Shown piece by piece: positions 54,548 to 61,133 of a stretch of 64,000 nucleotides of DNA. Under the pieces are notes generated by a model. The model had not been told where the DNA came from. It saw only the letters and a list, made by a program, of their open reading frames with translations, and ran no database searches. A program made the position numbers and the translations under genes. The stretch covers positions 62,001 through 126,000 of the forward strand of contig NZ_JAUEPH010000007.1 of assembly GCF_030403435.1 (NCBI RefSeq), read 5' to 3'. Within the stretch, counting starts at the first letter, position 1; each line of letters begins with the position of its first letter. The stretch is from Algoriphagus sediminis. GTDB taxonomy: Bacteria; Bacteroidota; Bacteroidia; Cytophagales; Cyclobacteriaceae.

Positions 54548-56011
54548 TTAATATTGATTTGGCATTCTTGCATATAAATGAGTTCTGAATATATGTCCAT
54601 CTTCAAAAAACATCTTGCATTGAATTAGCATTGGTCCCCAATACGTTAATTTGGCAGTGAAATGCTTATTTTCTTGCCTTGTGACCTCAATTACTTTGAA
54701 TCTTTTTCCCGCTGTATAAATTACCTTAGTAGGAATGTCTTTATCTAATTTTTTTTCACCGTATCTATGTTGAACAATCCAAATAATTGCTTCATATGCT
54801 TGATTGTTGACAAGCGAAGGTAACACTTTCAAAACAGGTAAATTTCCTCTAGATTCTTCGTATTGTTTAATTCGTAGTTTATCTTCTTCTTCGTCAGCTT
54901 CTTGAAAATTCCGAGCAGTATAATTGTTGGCAATTACAGGTGTGTTATTTTTTGCGAAAAAATGCCGATCATCAATTTTCATTAATTCCCAGTTCCATCT
55001 TGTAGGAATCATTAGATTATTATCTGTGTCATACATCCTTAAGCCTCTAGTTTCAATTCTAATTCTAGATTGCTCCCCTTTTGGATGCCATTTAACAGTA
55101 ATTTTGTTGTAAGAATTAATACAATTTGGATTATTAGGTAATTCCTTACTACCGATTGAACCACCTGAAACAATCATCATTGGGATATCCTTATTATTTT
55201 TATATGCAGGAATAATGTCTTCTGTGAAAGTATGAGGGTCATGTTTATGTCCGTGAAGAACTATGTGGAAACCAAATTTTTTTAATTCAGTTAGTAATTT
55301 CTCAGAATTGTGAACTGCATCATATCCTCTTGCTGATTCAGCTAAAGCTGGAATTAGAACAGGATGATGATGAATCAAGGCGATTTTTATTGAGTTGTTT
55401 AAATCATTTGAATCAATAGATTCTAATTCTTTAATCAAATTTTCAATGTCACTAATTGAAATTCTACCTCTTTTCTCATCTTGAGTTCCTTTTTGTACAT
55501 AAGTTGAAGAATTCAAGCATGCAATGATATAACCTTTGTCTTTTGAAAAGTTATGTACCATTTGACATTTGAATGGTTCCTCTCGTTTTATTGAAGTGTT
55601 ATATATTCTATTATAGAACTCAATATACTGCTGAAACCTCAATCCAAGATCTTCTTCTTTGTAATTTACATCATGATTTCCGGGAACAACGAAAACATCT
55701 TTCATTGATAGATGTTTTAATGAATCCACTAAAAGTAGGTCTTTAATAAATTTTTCTGCTAAAGCGAATTCATTTACATTACCTGTATCTACGAAATCTC
55801 CTGTTAAGCAAATAATCGTCGGACAATTATGATCTATTTCATTAAGGTCGAGACTAAGTTTTTCAATTAAAGTTGGATAATCTTTTTCTAAAGGTACATC
55901 ACCATCAGTTGAAGCAGGAATTTTAAATCTATGAGTATCTCCGAAATGTAAATCGGATAAATGAATAATATTTACTTGACGTGTAATATCGGGATGCTCT
56001 TCCTGTTTCAT
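54548..56011 (-). CDS. Calcineurin-like metallophosphoesterase with an unknown C-terminal domain
   Basis: The 487-residue protein has a complete calcineurin-like metal site: D20-x-H22 ('SDLHFGD'), G71-D-x-x-D75, 'GNHD' at 111-114, a His in 'IALIHHHP' and 'GHKH' near residue 257. It lacks a signal peptide, so it acts in the cytosol. Residues about 330-487 form a separate region with no clear family. Its end ('LTYWGPM ... FFEDG ... THLY') faintly resembles a YEATS-like beta-sandwich, which is tentative. It starts four bases after the TIR gene. Both genes are clearly more AT-rich than the surrounding core. It probably regulates, or acts on nucleotides made by, the TIR protein. Confidence 0.85.
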   Translation of the reverse strand: MKQEEHPDITRQVNIIHLSDLHFGDTHRFKIPASTDGDVPLEKDYPTLIEKLSLDLNEIDHNCPTIICLTGDFVDTGNVNEFALAEKFIKDLLLVDSLKHLSMKDVFVVPGNHDVNYKEEDLGLRFQQYIEFYNRIYNTSIKREEPFKCQMVHNFSKDKGYIIACLNSSTYVQKGTQDEKRGRISISDIENLIKELESIDSNDLNNSIKIALIHHHPVLIPALAESARGYDAVHNSEKLLTELKKFGFHIVLHGHKHDPHTFTEDIIPAYKNNKDIPMMIVSGGSIGSKELPNNPNCINSYNKITVKWHPKGEQSRIRIETRGLRMYDTDNNLMIPTRWNWELMKIDDRHFFAKNNTPVIANNYTARNFQEADEEEDKLRIKQYEESRGNLPVLKVLPSLVNNQAYEAIIWIVQHRYGEKKLDKDIPTKVIYTAGKRFKVIEVTRQENKHFTAKLTYWGPMLIQCKMFFEDGHIFRTHLYARMPNQY

Positions 56012-56015
56012 ATTT

Positions 56016-56462
56016 TTAATTTAATCTTCTGTTAGGTAAATTTAAATAAGTGACCAAAGATTCAAAGCCTGAAGAATTCTGAAGATTCAATATTTGATTG
56101 TCATCAATATCATTACTAAAATCAAAATGTTTACTTATTCTAAGTCTATCATACGGTATATTTCTTTTTTTAAAATTCAATAGTGCTACTCTTTTTTCAG
56201 GACGTCTTATTAAAGACATTCTAATCATTCTTTCTTCTTCCGTAAAATTGAAGCTTCTTCTACCTTCCAGCTCATTAAAATTAGAAAACAAAATAAGACA
56301 ATCGGAAGATTCAATACCGTATTTTACTTGTTCTCTCCAGTTTTGTCCAAATTCTATTTTTTCAGGTGCAAACCAAAACTCATCTTTAACTGATTTTAAT
56401 AATTCACTATAAATTTGAATAACTATTCTTAAATCTTGATTATGATAAGCCAAAAAAATCAT
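56016..56462 (-). CDS. Small TIR-domain protein
   Basis: This is a 148-residue protein whose whole length is a TIR domain. It begins 'MIFLAYHNQD' (strand A), continues with 'FWFAPEKIEFGQNW' (the BB-loop region, residues 29-42) and 'GIESSDCLILFSN' (49-61), and has an acidic stretch 'FTEEER' (73-78). In TIR NADases a Glu at this position is catalytic, so Glu75-77 are candidates. I use the ATG at 56462: longer frames from 56504 or 56654 run into repeat R3 and the next gene. TIR proteins cleave NAD or make signal nucleotides in antiphage systems. Coupled to the phosphoesterase gene four bases downstream. Confidence 0.82.
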   Translation of the reverse strand: MIFLAYHNQDLRIVIQIYSELLKSVKDEFWFAPEKIEFGQNWREQVKYGIESSDCLILFSNFNELEGRRSFNFTEEERMIRMSLIRRPEKRVALLNFKKRNIPYDRLRISKHFDFSNDIDDNQILNLQNSSGFESLVTYLNLPNRRLN

Positions 56463-56492
56463 AAGTTTTTGTATTAATGTTGTATAACGTGT

Positions 56493-56546
56493 GCTATCAG
56501 TCATATTTATGACTGATAGCCATAAAATACAATGGCTATCAGTCAT
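56493..56546. repeat. Nested inverted repeats R3 upstream of the TIR gene
   Basis: GCTATCAGTCAT occurs at 56493-56504 and 56535-56546 in direct orientation and at 56509-56520 inverted. ATGACTGATAGCCAT (56509-56523) and ATGGCTATCAGTCAT (56532-56546) form a perfect 15-base-pair hairpin with an eight-base loop. Just to the left, 'TTGTATAACGTGTGCTAT' resembles the start of R2. No T-run follows on the minus strand, so it does not look like a terminator. Confidence 0.75.
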
Positions 56547-56563
56547 GATTGCTTTATTTTCTA

Positions 56564-58033
56564 TCACCCCATTCCAAAACCATCTCGATACTCCCGAGTC
56601 ACAAACTGATTGGCTTCTTCCAGGTTGGTGATGCGCATATTCTCTCCATCCCATAGAAGCTTCTTGCGGGCGAAAAATTCTTGACGTCCTTGCTCATTTT
56701 CTCTTCTAAGCATATAGCTTCGGATGGCTAGGTTACCCATCAGCACAGTTTCGGTCATCGGTCCGGCATAGTCGAAGGAAGAGGTTAATCCCTTATGCTC
56801 CTCAGATCCGAATCCTGCTTTACAGGCTTCCACCCATAGTCGCTGATGTCCATACTCTCTTTCGAAACCTTCCTCTGACTGAGGTCCATCTTCTCTGGTT
56901 CCATCATTCAGATATAGCCTTGGCATCAGGGGAGAAGAGTCATTGATATTAGTGGAGATGATTCCTTTTTCACCGATGAAAAGCACTCCATTTGCAGAGC
57001 CAGCACCTCCTATATCCTCATTTGCTGGGATGATATCCGGGTGAGAAGGACGAATGCCTCCATCGCTCCAGGTCATTTCTATTCTTGATTTGCTCTTAGC
57101 GGTTTCATCGAAATGCAAAGTGATAAATGAGGAAGCAGGACATCCCTCAGGATGATAGTCAGGAGTCCACATCTGACTGAAAACAGATCCCACGCTACAC
57201 TCGGCATCGGTTGGGTATTTTAGTCCCAGGGTTCGGAAAGGAATATCGATCAGGTGACATCCCACATCTCCCAGGGCTCCTGTTCCATAATCCCACCAGC
57301 CTCTCCAGTTGAAGGGGTGAAGATTAGGCGTAAATGGTATTTCAGGCGCAGGCCCTAACCAAAGATCCCAGGCCAAATCGTCGGGCTTTGCTCCGGGCTC
57401 TGCAGCAGGAAATGCTCCTCCCTGTGGCCATACGGGTCTGTTGGTCCATACCTGAACCTTGCTTACAGCTCCGATTCTATCCTCATCTACCCACTTTTGC
57501 ACTAGCTTCAGCAAAGGATTGGAACCACCCTGATTTCCCATTTGGGTTACCACTTTTTTCTCTCTGGCCAGCTCGGTAAGCATTCTGGCTTCTGAGATAT
57601 TATGGGTCATGGGCTTTTGCACATAGACATGCACTCCACGGTCCATGGCGTACTTGGCTGCTGGTCCGTGCACATGATCCGGAGTGGAAATGGTCACCGC
57701 ATCTATATCGGTTTCCTTATCCAGCATTTCCCGGAAGTCTGCATAGAGCTTGGCATCGGGAAATCTATCCACTGATCTTTTGGCGGAGCCTGAAAAATCC
57801 ACATCACAAAGTGCAGCTACTCGCTCTCTGCCTCCCACGGAAGCCAGCTCAATATCTGAGGAGCCCTTGCCCCCGGCACCTATAGCGGCGAGTACGAGTT
57901 GATCAGATGGGGCGGTATAGCCCACACCCCCGAGCACATGGCGGGGAACGATAAAAACAGAGGAGGCCAAAGCGGCATTTTTGATAAAGTCTCTCCGGGA
58001 CTGACCGGATGAGGGTTTATTAGGTTTTTGCAT
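56564..58033 (-). CDS. Tat-exported Gfo/Idh/MocA-family oxidoreductase
   Basis: The 489-residue protein opens with a twin-arginine signal ('SRRDFIKNAALASS', residues about 12-25). The NAD-binding fold follows ('AAIGAGGKGS'), then the family's 'QKPMTHNISEARML' Lys-Pro block and a C-terminal alpha/beta domain with 'GALGDVGCHLIDIPF'. Tat export means it folds with cofactor in the cytosol and works in the periplasm or on the surface, as in other Bacteroidota sugar-processing members. Substrate is unknown. It marks the right boundary of the AT-rich accessory segment. Confidence 0.9.
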   Translation of the reverse strand: MQKPNKPSSGQSRRDFIKNAALASSVFIVPRHVLGGVGYTAPSDQLVLAAIGAGGKGSSDIELASVGGRERVAALCDVDFSGSAKRSVDRFPDAKLYADFREMLDKETDIDAVTISTPDHVHGPAAKYAMDRGVHVYVQKPMTHNISEARMLTELAREKKVVTQMGNQGGSNPLLKLVQKWVDEDRIGAVSKVQVWTNRPVWPQGGAFPAAEPGAKPDDLAWDLWLGPAPEIPFTPNLHPFNWRGWWDYGTGALGDVGCHLIDIPFRTLGLKYPTDAECSVGSVFSQMWTPDYHPEGCPASSFITLHFDETAKSKSRIEMTWSDGGIRPSHPDIIPANEDIGGAGSANGVLFIGEKGIISTNINDSSPLMPRLYLNDGTREDGPQSEEGFEREYGHQRLWVEACKAGFGSEEHKGLTSSFDYAGPMTETVLMGNLAIRSYMLRRENEQGRQEFFARKKLLWDGENMRITNLEEANQFVTREYRDGFGMG

Positions 58034-58617
58034 GGATTTATTGTTTTTCGGTTTTTAGCAATTCTAAAATAGCGAATTCTGTCCCTAGAAAAAGTATTTT
58101 AATGTAAAAGCGGTATGAGCTATAGATGAACACTTGGTTTTTAGTACGAAGGGCCAAAATATTTGGATCAAAGCAGCATGACCGAGCGAATATTTTGTGT
58201 GAAAAAAGAAAAAGTAAACCTGCCAGGAGGGAAGGGGAGATGCTTTAGATGGTAAAATGGAAAAGTGTGACAAAAGCCATCAGGGTTGATTTTACCCATA
58301 AATTGCCTGTGCTTTTACTAGGGATCAGGGCAAAAAGCGATAATTTTTTTGGGGACCAAAAGGCGAGTAGCTAAAGGTATCCAGCAGAATTCTAAAGTTT
58401 TGGACTTAAAAGAGAATTCACCATATCGAAGAGCTAAGCCTTTCATAATTAAGTTGTTAATACTATCTTTTTTGCTTTTCATACATGAAATCCAGCTGAT
58501 AATTTTTATCTTAAAATATGCTTTGGGGTGATGCACCCGACCTAATCCCGCAGAAGGAAGAGATGAGATGATGAGGTCGGTATCTCTTGGTTTTTTGACA
58601 ACACTAAAAGTGATGAA
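58034..58617. other. Gene-poor region with inverted repeats upstream of the VWA gene
   Basis: This 584-base stretch holds no convincing gene. It contains a nine-base inverted repeat (CAAAATATT at 58155-58163, AATATTTTG at 58189-58197), resembling an interspersed element. Nearer the VWA start are GGGTG/CACCC (58526-58538) and CCGACCT/AGGTCGG (58537-58543 and 58574-58580), which could structure the VWA leader. Confidence 0.55.
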
Positions 58618-60012
58618 ATGAAAAAGATACTTTTTATTCCAGTGTTCATTATTTTTCTCAGTCAGGTACTTGCTCAATCCTCCCCGGGCATATCTCCTAT
58701 TTATTTTATTTACGACGCCAGTGGCTCCATGTGGGGTCAAATCGAGGGTAAAACCAAGATGGAAATTGCCTCTGAGGTTTTGTCTGAATCTGTAGAAAAG
58801 CTCCCGGAACAGCAGCAGTTGGGACTGGTGATTTACGGTCACAATCGGGAGGGGGATTGCCGGGATGTGGAGTTTATGGTCAATCCAGAGGGAGGAACAA
58901 AGGCTGAAGTGATTGAAGCGGTAAATTCGGTAAAGCCATTGGGAAAAACCCCTTTGGCCTATTCGGCAAATTTGGTGATAGATCAGCTTCGGGAGTCCAA
59001 GGCTAAAGCCACCATCATTTTGATTACCGATGGAATAGAGTCCTGTGATGGGAATATTTGTGAAGTTGTAACCGCTGCCCAAGAGGAAGGAATTGATTTT
59101 AAGCTTCACATTATTGGCTTTGGTCTGAAGGATGAAGAAACAGCTCAATTGAAATGTGCTGCCAAGGCTGCCAATGGAACATATAACAACGCAGAAGATG
59201 CAGTTGATTTAGGCGATTTATTGGCTCAGGTGACCAACAAAACCATTGATGATCCGGCAGAAAATTTTTCTGTCTACGCCGTCAAGAATGGAGTGCCCGT
59301 AGATGCTTGGGTTAAGGCCTATGATGTGGTAAGCAAGCGGGAGCCAATACTAGCGCGGACCTATCGGGACACTGCTTTTTTTTACTTACCTCCGAGCCGC
59401 TATAATTTTGAGGTAGTCCCTTTGGAAGGTAGCGATGTGGACAAAATTGGCCTTTCTGATATTCAGAGTTTTGAGGACAGTTTGAGCCATCAGACCATTT
59501 CTTTTGATGCAGGGCGACTGTCCATTACGGTCACCAACAATGGGCAGAATTGGGATTCTATCGTAAAGCTGATTAATCAGAATGGAGAGGTGATCGCTTC
59601 GGAAAGAACGTACTCCAGCCAAAAGGAAGTGGAGGTAAACCCGGGCAAGTACAAAATTTCGGTGCAGGCATTAAAAATTGAAGGGCTTGGGACCCTGAAG
59701 GAAGTTGAGGATGTGGAGATCCTTTCGGATCAAAGCACTCCCTTTGAGGTGGGTTTTGAGACCGGAACCTTTAAAGTTCTTACCTGGGTGAATGGGGAAA
59801 TCATAGATACCATAGTCACTTTGGCGGAAGCCGAATCAGGTAAAAATGTAGGGGGAGAAAGAACCTATACCGATGGAGCTGATTTTATGCTGACTCCGGG
59901 AAAGTATAATGTAAAGGTGGTACCTCTAGGGGATCATAAGGAAAAAGCTGCTCAATCTTTTTCCATAGAGATAAAACCTGGAGAGGAAGTACTAAAAGAA
60001 ATACAATTCTAA
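58618..60012 (+). CDS. Secreted VWA-domain protein with C-terminal beta-sandwich repeats
   Basis: The 464-residue protein has a signal peptide (about 1-20). A VWA domain (about 28-210) follows, with the metal-ion site D-x-S-x-S as 'DASGSMWG' and the distal Thr/Asp 'LITDGIESC'. Three similar beta-sandwich segments follow (about 225-464), each with a 'PGKYK/N' strand, such as 'VNPGKYKISV' and 'LTPGKYNVKV'. It probably binds a protein or metal-bridged ligand in the periplasm or outer envelope. It is followed four bases later by a membrane protein gene, so the pair is an operon. Confidence 0.85.
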   Translation: MKKILFIPVFIIFLSQVLAQSSPGISPIYFIYDASGSMWGQIEGKTKMEIASEVLSESVEKLPEQQQLGLVIYGHNREGDCRDVEFMVNPEGGTKAEVIEAVNSVKPLGKTPLAYSANLVIDQLRESKAKATIILITDGIESCDGNICEVVTAAQEEGIDFKLHIIGFGLKDEETAQLKCAAKAANGTYNNAEDAVDLGDLLAQVTNKTIDDPAENFSVYAVKNGVPVDAWVKAYDVVSKREPILARTYRDTAFFYLPPSRYNFEVVPLEGSDVDKIGLSDIQSFEDSLSHQTISFDAGRLSITVTNNGQNWDSIVKLINQNGEVIASERTYSSQKEVEVNPGKYKISVQALKIEGLGTLKEVEDVEILSDQSTPFEVGFETGTFKVLTWVNGEIIDTIVTLAEAESGKNVGGERTYTDGADFMLTPGKYNVKVVPLGDHKEKAAQSFSIEIKPGEEVLKEIQF

Positions 60013-60016
60013 ATCC

Positions 60017-61021
60017 ATGCGAAAAGTCTTTAAGCCTGCGCCTATTCTGTTTTGCTTTTTATCCTTAGTGGTATTTTTCTTTGTAGGGATTTATTTGGCC
60101 GTTCTAACGGGAGCCGGAGATGGGCAAATGCTAGCTGCTGGAGCAATTGTCTTAATGTGGGGTGTGATTTCAGCTGGAATCGCCTTGGTACTTTCATTGT
60201 TTTTTGCATTTAATTTACCCCACAGAATCATAGTCAAAGCTAATTGGATCTTACTTGGATTACTTTTGGTCTTTTATGCCATCACTCATTATAGGTATTC
60301 GGTAAGGCAAGAGGAGCAGGAGCAAAGAAGAATAGAGGAAGAGAAAGAGCGGGAACGAAGGCAAACTAAACCGGCAGAACCGGTAGGGATGTGGAAAGAT
60401 CAAGAACATCAGAATTACCTTTTGACCAGCCTTTCGAAATTTGCTCCAGAGGATAAAGACCAACTGGGTATTGGATTTTTTAAGCCTGACTTTTTTCAAT
60501 TTCAAACGCTCTATTTTTATGGTGGAGTCAATCTTGAAAAGAGCAGGATGGATCATATGCCTCAAGACAGCCTGTGTTTTTCCCCAGCGGGGGAGCTGGC
60601 TCCGACTATTGAATACGCACCGCCATGGCTAGTTCCAGAGTATCTGAAAATGGATTACCAGGTTTTATTTTTCAAGGTTTTGGGTGTGGGATATGATTTC
60701 GTCAAAGTGGAAGTAAATAAGACGAATGGGCAAACAGCCTTTCTGGACAAGTCCCAAGGGGAATTTTTGAATTGGGCGGAGTTTTTACTCAGCATCCATA
60801 GCGTTGAATTTCTAGATCCAGAGACTGGAAATGTTCATCTTAAGCCACTTTCCTATGCCAGCACGGTGAATAAGAAGTTTGATTTCATGCAGCCGTTGCT
60901 TGTTGAGGAAGATTGGATGTTTGTAAGGTTACTTACAGATGGGATGGTCGAACAAGGGAAAGGCTGGATTCAATGGAAAAAAGACGGGGAGCTGATGATT
61001 TCCTATTCTATTTTTGGGTGA
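60017..61021 (+). CDS. Hypothetical membrane protein, partner of the VWA protein
   Basis: I do not recognise this 334-residue protein. Residues 9-32, 38-62 and 75-92 are hydrophobic and likely span the membrane; then a short charged Arg/Glu/Gln stretch ('QEEQEQRRIEEEKERERRQ', about 98-115) leads to a soluble C-terminal domain of about 215 residues. That domain has no known motif. It starts four bases after the VWA gene, so the two are probably translated from one message and may form a membrane complex. Confidence 0.7.
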   Translation: MRKVFKPAPILFCFLSLVVFFFVGIYLAVLTGAGDGQMLAAGAIVLMWGVISAGIALVLSLFFAFNLPHRIIVKANWILLGLLLVFYAITHYRYSVRQEEQEQRRIEEEKERERRQTKPAEPVGMWKDQEHQNYLLTSLSKFAPEDKDQLGIGFFKPDFFQFQTLYFYGGVNLEKSRMDHMPQDSLCFSPAGELAPTIEYAPPWLVPEYLKMDYQVLFFKVLGVGYDFVKVEVNKTNGQTAFLDKSQGEFLNWAEFLLSIHSVEFLDPETGNVHLKPLSYASTVNKKFDFMQPLLVEEDWMFVRLLTDGMVEQGKGWIQWKKDGELMISYSIFG

Positions 61022-61133
61022 TATTTATTGAATTTTGGGATCAAAACTCCGGCAAGGTTTTCTTTAAAAAAAGGAATTATCAGCGGTTTTGTGCCGCTAT
61101 TTGATCCAGTTTCACTTGCTTTTCCCATAGCAG

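Noticed and set aside
56509-56546. The R3 hairpin as a terminator of the oxidoreductase gene
   Set aside because: The stem is perfect but no T-run follows on the minus strand, and copies of its 12-mer continue beyond it.
56016-56654. A longer, 212-residue version of the TIR gene
   Set aside because: The first 64 residues overlap the end of the oxidoreductase gene and run through repeat R3. The TIR fold begins at the ATG at 56462.
58085-58273. A 62-residue minus-strand frame in the gene-poor region
   Set aside because: It covers the inverted repeat and is aromatic-rich without domain features; it more likely reflects an interspersed repeat than a gene.
58318-59148. A 276-residue minus-strand frame opposite the VWA gene
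   Set aside because: It is antisense to the clearly coding VWA domain and its sequence is not typical of a protein; the VWA gene explains the region.
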